DNA of 64,000 nucleotides from Amarobacter sp035326025 (GTDB lineage: Bacteria > Chloroflexota > Dehalococcoidia > Tepidiformales > Tepidiformaceae): assembly GCA_035326025.1 (NCBI GenBank), contig DAOKYT010000007.1, positions 4,239 to 68,238 of the forward strand, written 5' to 3'. Both the position numbers and the translations under genes were made by a program. Positions 42,164 to 51,170 of the stretch are shown here, in pieces; position 1 is the stretch's first letter; each line of letters begins with the position of its first letter. The notes under the pieces are model-generated. The model was not told the origin of the DNA and made no database searches. It saw only the letters and a program-made list of their open reading frames with translations.

Positions 42164-43318
42164 CTACTCCCCCGCCGCCTGGATCGCCGCCCTTGCCGCT
42201 TCGGTCCACCGCCAGTCGTTGAAGCGTTCCCCCTGGTACAGCCACCACTCCGCCCCCCACAGATACACTCTTTCCGCCCCGGTCTGCCGCGCGTACTTCA
42301 CGTTCCGGCGCAGTTTCTCCGGTGTCAGGTTTGGCGATGGACTGTCTGGCGAGAGCAGCCGCGCGTCGTCGTCCGTCCACGGTTCCGCCTGGAGCTCGGT
42401 CACCCAGAACGCCTTCCCTGCTTCCCTCGCGGTCCGCGCCTGGTAGGCATAGTTCGGCATCAGCGGCCCGATCTCCATGATGTTCACCACGAACTTCCAC
42501 CCGGGCACGCTGTAGTTGCGGAACGGATACAGGCTCTGGCCCAGCACGTCGCCATCGGCCAGCGCATCCTTCCACCGCCGGTCCATCACGAAGTGCTGCG
42601 CATGGTTGATCGCCACCGGCCGGTCCAGCGGGTCGTGCTCACGGATGGTCGCCACCACCTCGGCCACGTACTCGCGGCTCAGCGTCCAGTCGTTCGAACG
42701 CGGAGAGGCGATATATCCCTCGTTCTCCGCTCCCCACGAATCCACCACCGGCCGCTCGCCCACGTGCCGGACAACCTCCACCACCATCCGGAGCGCGCGC
42801 TGCCGCAGCACGCGGATATCGGAAAGTACCGCCCCACCCGGGAGTTCGAGGCCATCCATGGCCCACGCCGGGATGTAGAACTCCGGGTGCCGCTGCGCCT
42901 TCATGCCCACGGAGAGCGAGACCGTTGCCCCCGCTCGCTCAGCCGCCGCCAGCTGCGCGTCCAGCGTCGTGAAGTCAAAATTGCCCGGCCGGGGCTCCAC
43001 CTCGTCCCACGGCGCGCTCAATCGCACGTGGCGGGCGCCCGTGAGTTCGATGAGCTCTCCCAGCGTGGCCGCGCACCATTCGGCCCGCCCGGCCCGCCCG
43101 TCGTCCACGAACCCATCCGCCCCGGCGGCGGGGTCCTCGAGCAGGAGATACTCGGCCTGGTCGCAGCTGAAGTTGAAGCCGATCGCCGGGTCCCCCGGGG
43201 GCTCGCGGTGCGTCCAGCTCAACGCAATGAACAGCCACACCTGCCCCAGCAGCAGCGCCCCGGCGCACACCGCCCCCCCCACGATCCCCACAATCCACCG
43301 CCGCCGGCGCCTGTCCAT
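42164..43318 (-). CDS. Membrane-anchored glycoside hydrolase-like protein (clan GH-A fold)
   Basis: A 384-residue protein: basic N-terminus, one membrane segment (about 9-32), then a TIM-barrel-like domain. The likely acid/base Glu lies in WGAENEGY and the nucleophile Glu in VTELQAEPW, typical of clan GH-A cellulase-like enzymes. It would act outside the membrane on a polysaccharide or glycolipid. It does not group with the lipoprotein glycosidase near 18 kb in an obvious way. Confidence 0.75.
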   Translation of the reverse strand: MDRRRRRWIVGIVGGAVCAGALLLGQVWLFIALSWTHREPPGDPAIGFNFSCDQAEYLLLEDPAAGADGFVDDGRAGRAEWCAATLGELIELTGARHVRLSAPWDEVEPRPGNFDFTTLDAQLAAAERAGATVSLSVGMKAQRHPEFYIPAWAMDGLELPGGAVLSDIRVLRQRALRMVVEVVRHVGERPVVDSWGAENEGYIASPRSNDWTLSREYVAEVVATIREHDPLDRPVAINHAQHFVMDRRWKDALADGDVLGQSLYPFRNYSVPGWKFVVNIMEIGPLMPNYAYQARTAREAGKAFWVTELQAEPWTDDDARLLSPDSPSPNLTPEKLRRNVKYARQTGAERVYLWGAEWWLYQGERFNDWRWTEAARAAIQAAGE

Positions 43319-43378
43319 ACCGCGAAGGCTCAGCCTTTGGGTCCAAGGACCCCGCCCGCCATTTCGCCGCCCCCGCGC

Positions 43379-44674
43379 CTAGACCACCATCCGCCGCACG
43401 ATCTCGTACATCAGCTCACACCCCATCTGGAAGTTCTCGACCGTCATGAACTCGTCGTTGCCATGGAAGCCGCGACGCTCCTCCGGGCTGAGCAGGCAGG
43501 GGATGAACCCGTAGGCCGGGATGCCCTTCGCCCGCAAGAACCGGTTGTCCGTCCCGCCGGTCGTCATCCCCGGGACCACCACCGCATCCTCGATCGCCTC
43601 CTTCACGACATCGTTGATCGTCCGGAAGAGCTCCGTGTCCCAGGGGACGCGCTCCGGCTCGCCCTGGTCCGGCGAATACAGCTCGACCGTGATCCGCTCG
43701 TCCGCGATCTGTTCGCGCACCTGCCGTATCCAGTCTTCCTTCGACTGGCCGGGCAAGAGCCTGCAGTCAAGGATCGCCTCGCTCCTCGCGGGGATGACGT
43801 TCGCCTTGATGCCCGCGTTCAGCATCGTCAGGTTCAGCGTATTCATGAACATCGCCTGCATCTCGGGCGACTGGCGGATGCGTTCTTCCACGTCCGCGCG
43901 GTCACGTGGCATCAGCCCAGCATCCGCCAGCCGCTCCAGGTACGTCTCTGTGTCCGGGGTGAAGGTCAACGGGCGCTCCCACTCGACCAGCCGGTTGAGC
44001 GCCTGCACCAGGTACACCGCCGAGTTGTCGGGATGCGGAACGCTCCCGTGACCGGGCCTCCCGACCGCCGTGAGCTTCAGCCAGCAGAGGTCCTTCTCGT
44101 TCGTCGCGACGCTGAACAGCTTTGCCTCCTGCCGCCCGAACCGGGTGCTGCCTCCACCTCCCTCGCTCAGCTCGAACTCGACGTCCACCACGTCCGGGCG
44201 GTGTTCGCAGAGCCACAACATCCCCCAATCGCTCCCCGCCTCCTCGTCGGGCACGGCGCAGAACACGACATCGCGTTTCAGCGCCACGCTCTCCCGCTTC
44301 AAGAGCAGGGCCGCGATGAGCTGCATCACGCCGCACCCCTTCATGTCCACGGTGCCGCGCCCGTAGATCCGTCCGTCCTTGATGACGCCCTCGAACGCCG
44401 GGACGGTCCAGTACGGCGCCTCCACCGGCACCACGTCCGTATGATTGCAGAGCATGATCGGCCGCTTCGACCCATCGCCCCGCAGCCGGGCGACCATCAC
44501 CTCGCGGTTCGGGGCGGTCTCGATGTACTCCACATCGATGCCCTCTGCCTCGCATAACGAGCCCAGGAACCGGGCCGCCGGCTTCTCGTTCCCCGGCGGG
44601 TTCGAGGTGTCGATCTGCAGGTAGCGCACCAGGATGTCGAGCGCTTCGCGGTGGATTGCTGGCCAGTCAATCAT
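43379..44674 (-). CDS. M20 family metallopeptidase
   Basis: A 431-residue zinc aminoacylase/dipeptidase-type enzyme. Ligand and catalytic motifs are HTDVVP, GRGTVDMKG, the Glu pair in VPDEEAGSD, LSEGGGG and the C-terminal HGNDE. GGAGGAG lies just before the ATG at 44674. It could hydrolyse N-acyl amino acids, succinyl-diaminopimelate-like substrates or dipeptides; the precise substrate is uncertain. Confidence 0.9.
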   Translation of the reverse strand: MIDWPAIHREALDILVRYLQIDTSNPPGNEKPAARFLGSLCEAEGIDVEYIETAPNREVMVARLRGDGSKRPIMLCNHTDVVPVEAPYWTVPAFEGVIKDGRIYGRGTVDMKGCGVMQLIAALLLKRESVALKRDVVFCAVPDEEAGSDWGMLWLCEHRPDVVDVEFELSEGGGGSTRFGRQEAKLFSVATNEKDLCWLKLTAVGRPGHGSVPHPDNSAVYLVQALNRLVEWERPLTFTPDTETYLERLADAGLMPRDRADVEERIRQSPEMQAMFMNTLNLTMLNAGIKANVIPARSEAILDCRLLPGQSKEDWIRQVREQIADERITVELYSPDQGEPERVPWDTELFRTINDVVKEAIEDAVVVPGMTTGGTDNRFLRAKGIPAYGFIPCLLSPEERRGFHGNDEFMTVENFQMGCELMYEIVRRMVV

Positions 44675-44793
44675 GCGGAACTCCTCCGGTGTTGCGGGGC
44701 CGGATCGTAGGCGTCTTGTGTCACGGCGCCAAATCAGGAAATCGCACGGTTCGCTGGTTAACGGAAAGAAAACCCAACGCGCCGGTCCTGGCG

Positions 44794-44799
44794 TATACT
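44794..44799 (+). promoter_or_regulatory. -10 box of the riboswitch transcript
   Basis: TATACT, placing the transcription start near 44806, at the 5' edge of the aptamer. A convincing -35 is not seen at normal spacing; a TTAACG lies 30 bases upstream. Confidence 0.5.
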
Positions 44800-44930
44800 C
44801 GATGCAGCCGAATCCTTCCCACGGAAGGAGCGGGGGACCCAACTGCAGGGGTGTATCGCGCGAAAGCGCGCGTAGGCAACTCCCAATGCCGAACCCGTCA
44901 GCTAACCTCGCAGGCTCTTGGGAGAGACCG
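44800..44930 (+). promoter_or_regulatory. c-di-AMP riboswitch (ydaO-yuaA class)
   Basis: The conserved core elements appear in order: GCCGAATCC (44807-44815), GCGGGGGACCCA with GGGGTG behind it, then TAGGCAACTCCC, GCCGAACCCGTCAGCTAACC and the closing GGGAGAGACC. This matches the ydaO consensus as I remember it, where c-di-AMP binding usually turns expression off. Candidate expression platform: GAGAGACC (44922-44929) can instead pair with GGTCTCTC (44946-44953), but no T run follows, so control may be translational. Confidence 0.88.
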
Positions 44931-44990
44931 TCGCTTCACCGCCCTGGTCTCTCGGACGCATTCGCCAGGCCGCCTTCGCGGGCGGGCTGG

Positions 44991-46328
44991 ATGTCGTTGT
45001 GGGGTAGCCGGGTGGCGGGCACGTCTTCGCAAGGCTTTGGAATCGAGCGGGGCATCTACTATGGCGCGAAGTTCCTCGCGCAGACCTCCCAGAACCTCTG
45101 GCTCGCCTCGCTGTTCCTCATCGCGGGCACCGGCAAGAGCCCGGCGCTCGGCCTGAGCAGCCTCTTCCTGGCCACCCTTCTCCCGTCCATCATCCTCGGC
45201 TTGCCGGGCGGCGCCATCGCCGACCGCCTGGGCCCGGCCCGGGGATTCGCGGCCGGCGCCATCCTCCGCTTCCTCCCCGTCGCCGGCGCCGTCTTCTTCC
45301 TCGACGGGAGTACCAGCGCGTGGATCTTCGCATTCGCCTACTCCACCGGTTCCCAGGTCTTCACCCCGGCCGAGATGGCCCTGGTCAAGCCGCTCCAGCA
45401 CCAGCAGGCGGGCCGCGTCCACTCCTGGCTCGTCGCGCTCCAGTATGGCGGCCAGGGCCTCGGGATGCTGGTCCTCGCTCCCGCTCTCTACTTCCTCGGC
45501 GGCCCCCGGTTCATGCTCGCCGGCGCGATGCTTGGCTTCCTGCTCCTTACTGGTGTCACATCGCTCCTGGCCTGGCGGCTTTCCTCGCTCCGCGTCCAGG
45601 CCCCGGGTTCCTTCGCGAGCGCCATGCGCTTCGGCGAGGTGTTGCGTTTCTTCGGCTCCGAATACCGGGCCCGGTACGCCCTCATCGCCCTCGGCCTGAA
45701 GATGGTCGTCGCCAAGGGCATCGTGGTGGCGCTCCCCTTCTACCTCGAACGCGACCTCGGCCTCGGCCTGGGCGCCCTGGCGTGCCTCATGGTCCCTGGC
45801 ATCGTGGGCGTGGTCGCCGGCCTCCTCTGGTGCGGGCGATCCCTCACGCTCGACCGCGCCGGCGAGGTCATGCGGCTCTCGATCGCCGGGCTCGCGGCCT
45901 CCGTTGGCGCCCTTGCCGCGCTCGACTACGGCATCACCGCAGTGGCCCAGCTCAGCCACGTGCCACCGGTCATTCGCCTCGAAGCGCAATTGAACACCAC
46001 GTTCGCCGTCGCGGTACCGGTGGCCTTCCTCCTGGGGCTCTGCCTCAGCGGAGTGCTGATCGCCGCCCGCGTGGCCCTCACCGAGACGGCCCCGATGGGG
46101 CAGCAGGCGCGCGTGTTCGCCGTTCAGCTCACCCTCACCGAGGCGTTCATCGCCCTGCCGCTCCTCCTCATGGGCGTTGGTACCACCTTCGCGGGAGCGC
46201 GTCTGACGCTCGGCGTCCTCGCCATGGTCATCGTCGCCGCATTCCTCATCGCCGAGGCCGACCGCTGGCGTGTCGGCCGGCAGCCATCTCCCCGCCCCGT
46301 TACCGTGCCCGGGCCCGCCGTACCCTAA
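44991..46328 (+). CDS. Major facilitator superfamily transporter, riboswitch controlled
   Basis: A 445-residue protein with about 12 membrane segments and the MFS loop signature GGAIADRLGPARG after helix 2. The substrate is not clear. The ATG at 44991 lies about 60 bases after the c-di-AMP riboswitch, with a small hairpin directly before it. It ends four bases inside the convergent amidotransferase gene. c-di-AMP riboswitches usually control osmolyte, K+ or wall functions, so an osmolyte or small-molecule exporter is a reasonable guess. Confidence 0.8.
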   Translation: MSLWGSRVAGTSSQGFGIERGIYYGAKFLAQTSQNLWLASLFLIAGTGKSPALGLSSLFLATLLPSIILGLPGGAIADRLGPARGFAAGAILRFLPVAGAVFFLDGSTSAWIFAFAYSTGSQVFTPAEMALVKPLQHQQAGRVHSWLVALQYGGQGLGMLVLAPALYFLGGPRFMLAGAMLGFLLLTGVTSLLAWRLSSLRVQAPGSFASAMRFGEVLRFFGSEYRARYALIALGLKMVVAKGIVVALPFYLERDLGLGLGALACLMVPGIVGVVAGLLWCGRSLTLDRAGEVMRLSIAGLAASVGALAALDYGITAVAQLSHVPPVIRLEAQLNTTFAVAVPVAFLLGLCLSGVLIAARVALTETAPMGQQARVFAVQLTLTEAFIALPLLLMGVGTTFAGARLTLGVLAMVIVAAFLIAEADRWRVGRQPSPRPVTVPGPAVP

Positions 46329-47059
46329 CGCGAGGATTCGCCCGCCGCGGCCACGAACGCCGCGAACAGCCGCTCGGCGCTCGTGCCGATTTCCCCGTGG
46401 CCGGCCATGTCCTCCGGGTGCCACTGCACGCCAACCACGAAGCGCGCGCCCGGCACTTCCACCGCTTCGATGATCCCGTCAGGCGCGCGGCCGCTGACGG
46501 CCAGCCCGGCCCCAAGGCGGTCCAGCGCCTGGTGGTGCCGCGAGTTCACGAAGATCCGTCCGGCCCCGGCAATGCCTGCCAGGCGGCTCGCCTCGGCCAC
46601 CTCCACGGCGTGCGCTGGCCCATGCCGCGGTTCCTGGACCGCGTGCGCCAGTGCGCCCTCCACCATCGACGGGATGTCCTGCACCAATGAACCGCCGAGC
46701 GCCACGTTGAGCACCTGCATCCCCCGGCAGATTGCCAGGATCGGCAGTCCGCCGGCATCGGCAGCCTCGATCGCCGCCAGCTCCATCGCGTCTCGCCCTT
46801 CCGAAACTCCCGTGATGGTTTCGTGCGGCTCCTGGCCGTAACGCGCTGGCGCCACGTCGCCGCCGCCCGTCAGCACGAGCCCGGCGCACCGGCGTACCGC
46901 TGCTCCAATGCCTTCGCGGCTCATTCCCGGCGCAATCACGAGCGGCAGCGCCCCGGCCGCCTCGATGGCCCGCAGGTAGCTCAGGCCCAGGCTTGCCCGC
47001 TCAAACCCGTGACGGTCAAGCGCCGTGCCGGCCGTCACCGCCACCCGTGGCGGGCTCAT
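46325..47059 (-). CDS. Class I glutamine amidotransferase-like hydrolase (PuuD-type)
   Basis: A 244-residue enzyme with the gamma-glutamyl hydrolase pattern: LTGGGDVAP, the nucleophile Cys in AICRGMQVLNVALGG and the His in VQWHPEDM. It cleaves gamma-glutamyl amides such as gamma-Glu-GABA. Its ATG overlaps the stop of the DUF3052 gene (ATGA). Confidence 0.88.
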   Translation of the reverse strand: MSPPRVAVTAGTALDRHGFERASLGLSYLRAIEAAGALPLVIAPGMSREGIGAAVRRCAGLVLTGGGDVAPARYGQEPHETITGVSEGRDAMELAAIEAADAGGLPILAICRGMQVLNVALGGSLVQDIPSMVEGALAHAVQEPRHGPAHAVEVAEASRLAGIAGAGRIFVNSRHHQALDRLGAGLAVSGRAPDGIIEAVEVPGARFVVGVQWHPEDMAGHGEIGTSAERLFAAFVAAAGESSR

Positions 47060-47466
47060 TTGCGTCGATCCTCGCGGCGGAAGACGAAGCGCAATCCCGA
47101 CCAGTGCTCGTCGATCGCGCATACCTTGTTATCCACGAGCCCGGCCGCGAGACCCACTTCGCGGATCGCATTCTCTCCGATCCCCACCGGCATGCCCTTG
47201 CGCCGTTTCGGCCACGCTATCCAGAGCCCGCCGGCCGGTTGGAGTTGCCGCTTCAGTTCGAGGAACCGATCCGCCAGCCCTTCCTCCCCGGCCACGAAGC
47301 ACACCACGACATCGAGCGCGCCATCTCCCGCCGGCACGAGCGCCACCCCATCCGGGAGCTCGCCCAGCACGTCCCGGGATCCTGGCGGTGGGTTCACCAG
47401 CGCGACTCGCGCGCCCGGCTTGATGCCGAGTTTCGCCGGTAGCGGGGTTCCCGAATACCCGGTCAT
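47056..47466 (-). CDS. DUF3052-like protein
   Basis: A 136-residue protein with the typical opening TGYSGTPLPAKLGIKPG, AL-VNPP and the internal LWIAWPKR. This family is a small Rossmann-like domain of unknown function. It is the first gene of a two-gene unit with the amidotransferase. Confidence 0.75.
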   Translation of the reverse strand: MTGYSGTPLPAKLGIKPGARVALVNPPPGSRDVLGELPDGVALVPAGDGALDVVVCFVAGEEGLADRFLELKRQLQPAGGLWIAWPKRRKGMPVGIGENAIREVGLAAGLVDNKVCAIDEHWSGLRFVFRREDRRK

Positions 47467-47680
47467 GGCCGCGATCCTACCCCAGGGACCCGGTCGCTAC
47501 CTCACCCATCGGCCCGATACCCGTGCGGAACACGGGCAGCCGAACGCGGCGACAATGTCCCGAGGGATCCCATGCAGCTCCCACCGCCGCCGGCCACGAA
47601 CTGCGTGTCACCGGGGCAATCCACGATCTCTCCGCGGAGGGCGGAGCCGTCCGGCGAGCTTCCGTGCCGCCGGCGGCACG

Positions 47681-47708
47681 AAAAGGGGGACGCTCATGCG
47701 TCCCCCTT
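47681..47708 (-). terminator. Terminator of the SDR gene
   Basis: Arms AAGGGGGACGC and GCGTCCCCCTT with a four-base loop; on the minus strand TTTTCG follows. It lies 30 bases beyond the SDR stop. Confidence 0.8.
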
Positions 47709-47736
47709 CACCGTTCCTCGTCCGCCGCGCGGCCGG

Positions 47737-48648
47737 TTAGCCCTGGGCAGCCTTCGAGGCGAGGTAGTCCTTCAGGGTCTGGCCGCTGCGCCACATCGGC
47801 TCGGCACCCTCGAGGCTCATGATCTTGTCCCAGTTCGCCTGGATCCACTCGGCGTCCTTGAGTTCCGCCATGCCGGGCTGCACGCCGGGGCCCTTCACGA
47901 TCGACGCACGATTGAAGTTGCCGGCACCGGCTTCGATGATGATTCCGCTGTCCTGGCACTCCTTCGAGACCATCCAGGTCACCGCGGGCACCACGAATTC
48001 CGGCTTCAGGCGCTCCACCATCTCGGCCGGCATCACCGTCTGCGTCAGCCGCGTGCCGGCGACCGGCGCGACCGTGTTGACGTTCACGTTGTACTTCGCG
48101 CCTTCCTGCTTCAGCACGTTCATCAGGCCGATCATCGCCGTCTTCGCCGCGCCATAGTTCGCCTGGCCAAACTGGCCGTAGATGCCGGAGGACGACGTCG
48201 TCAGCACGACGCGCCCGTACGACTGCTGCCGGAACACCGGCCAGGCGGCGCGCAGCACCGTGAACGAGCCCTTGATGTGGACCGCGAAGACCGCGTCCCA
48301 GTCCTGCTCGCTCATGTTGTGGAAAGCGACATCGCGCAGAATGCCCGCATTACAGATCACGATGTCGAGCCGGCCGTACGTGTCGATGGCCGTCTTCACC
48401 ATGTTGAAGCCACCGTCGTAGCTCGAAACGCTGTCGAAGTTCGGCGTTGCCTCGCCGCCAGCCGCCTTGATCTCGTCGCACACCTGGCGCGCGGGGGCCG
48501 CATCCGCGCCCTGGCCGTGCGGATCGCCGCCAAGGTCGTTCACCACCACCTTCGCGCCACGTTTCGCCAGGTCCAGCGCATATGCGCGCCCGAGTCCGGC
48601 GCCCGCGCCCGTGACGAGGGCGACCTGCCCTTCGAAAGAAATCGCCAT
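47737..48648 (-). CDS. SDR-family dehydrogenase of the multifunctional-enzyme type
   Basis: A 303-residue SDR whose N-terminal 250 residues resemble the hydroxyacyl-CoA dehydrogenase domain of MFE-2. The NAD motif is VTGAGAGLGRAYAL, and the catalytic triad is Ser in TTSSSG plus YGAAK. It probably oxidises 3-hydroxyacyl-CoA in fatty-acid breakdown. GAGGA precedes the ATG. Confidence 0.85.
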   Translation of the reverse strand: MAISFEGQVALVTGAGAGLGRAYALDLAKRGAKVVVNDLGGDPHGQGADAAPARQVCDEIKAAGGEATPNFDSVSSYDGGFNMVKTAIDTYGRLDIVICNAGILRDVAFHNMSEQDWDAVFAVHIKGSFTVLRAAWPVFRQQSYGRVVLTTSSSGIYGQFGQANYGAAKTAMIGLMNVLKQEGAKYNVNVNTVAPVAGTRLTQTVMPAEMVERLKPEFVVPAVTWMVSKECQDSGIIIEAGAGNFNRASIVKGPGVQPGMAELKDAEWIQANWDKIMSLEGAEPMWRSGQTLKDYLASKAAQG

Positions 48649-48814
48649 CTTTTCAGTCCTCTTTTCGGTTGGTCTTGTGTGGCTGCGGCAGGCCGGCCCG
48701 CCAAAGCCGAACGGTCTTCATTTCCGTGCAATCTTGCAGGTTACCAGCTGATGCGGCTTCATTCCCGCCGCGCCGGTGCGCTCTATCCCGGATACGTCCC
48801 GCGCCCCCGGGCCG

Positions 48815-48820
48815 TATAGT
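48815..48820 (+). promoter_or_regulatory. -10 box, leaderless promoter of the alpha/beta hydrolase
   Basis: TATAGT followed by six bases and GTG 48827, again the fixed spacing. It argues for GTG 48827 over the in-frame ATG at 48839. Confidence 0.55.
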
Positions 48821-48826
48821 GGAGTC

Positions 48827-49558
48827 GTGCCAGGGAACATGTGGGACGAGCCGGAAGAATCCCCCGGCGACCTCGACCTCCGCCTCCTCCGCGTCGCCGC
48901 CGCGCCGATCGATCCGGCGGGAACCGCGCTCCGCCTCCGGATGGAGACCACCCGCGGCGAGATTGAGGCCATCCTCCACCCGGTCGAAGGGGGCACCGGC
49001 GCCATCGTCTGCGTGGGTGGCGCCATGGGCGGTGTCGATGGCCCGGCCGACAGCCTCTATGCCCGCCTCCCCCGGCTCCTTGCCCCTTCGGCGGTCACGG
49101 TCCTGCGCGTCGAATATCGGCACCCGAACAACTTCGAAGAGTGTGTGCTTGATGTGCTCGCGGGCTGCTCCTTCCTCCGCGGTATCGGCGCATCCGACCT
49201 CGCGCTCGTCGGTCACAGTTTCGGTGGGGCGGTCGTCATCAAGGCGGGAGAGCTCCACGATTCGGTAACCGGTGTCGTCTCGATGTCGCCTCAGCTCTAC
49301 GGCACGCGCCAGGTTGAAAACCTGGGCAAACCACTCCTCCTTATCCACGGCATGGCCGACACCATCCTCGACCACGAGGCGAGCGAGGATATCTACCGGC
49401 GCGCCCTCGAACCCAAGCGCATCGTCCTGTATGCCGAAGCCGGCCATTCCCTCATCCAGGCGAAGGACGCCATCGACGCGCTCCTCAGCGAGTGGATCCC
49501 CGCTCGCCTCGCACACATCCCCATGGATGGCGGCCGCGAGGAACACGAGACCCACTGA
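48827..49558 (+). CDS. Alpha/beta-hydrolase (thioesterase or dienelactone-type)
   Basis: A 243-residue hydrolase. The nucleophile elbow is GHSFGG, the acid may be Asp in HGMADTILDH and the His in AEAGHSL. The oxyanion region reads VCVGGAMGG. No signal peptide. I start at GTG 48827 because of the leaderless promoter. The substrate is unknown. Confidence 0.8.
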   Translation: MPGNMWDEPEESPGDLDLRLLRVAAAPIDPAGTALRLRMETTRGEIEAILHPVEGGTGAIVCVGGAMGGVDGPADSLYARLPRLLAPSAVTVLRVEYRHPNNFEECVLDVLAGCSFLRGIGASDLALVGHSFGGAVVIKAGELHDSVTGVVSMSPQLYGTRQVENLGKPLLLIHGMADTILDHEASEDIYRRALEPKRIVLYAEAGHSLIQAKDAIDALLSEWIPARLAHIPMDGGREEHETH

Positions 49559-49738
49559 CTCGGTGGCCGGGTCGCGGTACACTTCCGCCCTCGCAGAGGA
49601 GTGCGCCCGCACCAACGAAGGAGCCGTTTCCGCGCTGATCGCACGATGGCTTCGTCATCCCGGCCGGACGCACGCACGTGGGCGGGCTTGCCCTTGCTCA
49701 TCTCTGGTCGTAACCTTACATAGGGTAAGGAGGTTGCC

Positions 49739-50218
49739 ATGCCCGGCCCAAACATCACCCGTCTTAATCACGCCGTACTCTTCGTCCGCGATGCCGCCAG
49801 GGCTGCCGCCTTCTACCGGCAGGCCTTCGGCTTCGAGGAGATCACGAACATGAACGGCCAGGCCGTCTTCCTCCGGGCCGCCGGCTCCGACAACCACCAC
49901 GACCTCGGCCTCTTCTCCGTGGGCGCCGGTGCGCCGAACGCCCCGCGCGGGAGCGTGGGCCTTTACCACCTCGCCTGGCAGGTTGACCGCATCGAGGACC
50001 TCGCCGCGATGCGCACGCGCCTCGCGGAGCTCGGCGCGCTCACCGGGGCGAGCGACCACGGCGCGACCAAGTCCCTCTACGGCGCCGACCCCGATGGCAA
50101 CGAGTTCGAAGTCATGTGGCTGGTCCCCCGTGAAGAGTGGGGCGACTACGACCGCCACGCCGTCACGAAGCCGCTGAACCTCGAACGCGAGCTCGCTGTC
50201 CACGGCGCGCGCCCGTAG
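49739..50218 (+). CDS. VOC-family (glyoxalase/dioxygenase-like) protein
   Basis: A 159-residue vicinal-oxygen-chelate protein with the repeated beta-alpha-beta-beta-beta pattern and metal-ligand-like residues (NHAVLFVRD, GLYHLAWQV, FEVMWLVP). This resembles catechol 2,3-dioxygenase-type domains in arrangement. AAGGAGG precedes the ATG, and a CCTTAC/GTAAGG inverted repeat covers the region before it. The substrate is unknown. Confidence 0.8.
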   Translation: MPGPNITRLNHAVLFVRDAARAAAFYRQAFGFEEITNMNGQAVFLRAAGSDNHHDLGLFSVGAGAPNAPRGSVGLYHLAWQVDRIEDLAAMRTRLAELGALTGASDHGATKSLYGADPDGNEFEVMWLVPREEWGDYDRHAVTKPLNLERELAVHGARP

Positions 50219-50364
50219 CAGGCCGCGGTTCAGATCGATACCGCTCAGGCCACCCGCCACACCAGGCGGGACCACCCGGCCGAACCGCGGAGCGCCGCCA
50301 AACCCTGGCGGCGCGGCGGGCGGGCCGAGCGATCCTTTTCGAAGCCACGGTGACCGTGCTGGCC

Positions 50365-51090
50365 TCAGGGCGCCGGCGCCGCACCGAAGTATCCAGGTTC
50401 CGTGTCGATATCCGGGTCGAGCCGGGCGATCTCCGCCGCGACGAGTGTGTAGGCCTCGATGAGCGCGTCGAGCGTGGCCGGCCCGTCCCCCTCGAGGTAC
50501 GAGGCGTCGAGCGCCAGTTCGCATGCCCGCGTCCACGGGTTGTCCGGCGGCCCCTGGCGCGCGATCACCTGGGCGGAGCACGAAAGGCGGAGTTGCCCCT
50601 GGCGGCCCTGGATCGTCGCGACCGATCGGTCGCCCCGCATCCAGAGGCCCACGGCGGCGCGCGCGCCAAGGAGTTCGAGGGCGAACCGTTGCATCCGGGT
50701 GACGGTCGGGTCGGAGCTGCAGGCGAGCGCGCCAACGAGCGGGCTTGCGGCGCGGTCGCTGCCGGCGGCCGATGCCGCCTCCTTGCAGACTTCGGCCCAC
50801 CCGCTGGCGCCCGCCCCGGCCACCGCGATGAGCTCCATGTGCTGCCAGGTCTCGCTCGCCGCGGCGTCCGGCGGAGGTTCTTCGGCGAACCATGCGGTGA
50901 AGTCCACCTCGGGCAGCGAGACCGGCGCCGGCGTGCCGATGGCCCGCAGGTAGGCCGGCGTTCCCGGTTGGGGGGCCACGATCCCGCCGACGAAGGGTAC
51001 GCCGCCGAGCGCGGCGGCAAGGTCGGCGCTGGCGCACCGCGCGGTGCCGAGCAGTGAGAGCAGGATGAGGCCCCAGAGCGCCTTTTTCAC
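50365..51090 (-). CDS. Secreted hypothetical protein
   Basis: A 241-residue exported protein: a basic start, a hydrophobic stretch and ARC at about 20 (lipobox-like only loosely). The rest is rich in Pro, Ala and acidic residues with several cysteines (about four). I see no family. It is followed by the VOC gene in convergent orientation. Confidence 0.6.
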   Translation of the reverse strand: MKKALWGLILLSLLGTARCASADLAAALGGVPFVGGIVAPQPGTPAYLRAIGTPAPVSLPEVDFTAWFAEEPPPDAAASETWQHMELIAVAGAGASGWAEVCKEAASAAGSDRAASPLVGALACSSDPTVTRMQRFALELLGARAAVGLWMRGDRSVATIQGRQGQLRLSCSAQVIARQGPPDNPWTRACELALDASYLEGDGPATLDALIEAYTLVAAEIARLDPDIDTEPGYFGAAPAP

Positions 51091-51170
51091 ACGGTGATCA
51101 TCGGCAGGGAAGGGCCAGCGCGGAGCCTGCGCGTTCTCGATCGCCCGGTGGGCCGGGGAAGGGAGGGGGC

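Noticed and set aside
47523..47690. Short plus-strand reading with a PilZ-like D-S-G pattern (IHDLSAEGGAV)
   Set aside because: Too short, with no RxxxR motif or start signals. The remaining sequence runs into a terminator hairpin.
49713..49732. CCTTAC-GTAAGG inverted repeat resembling a MerR operator
   Set aside because: It overlaps the ribosome site of the VOC gene, but no MerR gene is nearby and six-base arms are weak evidence.
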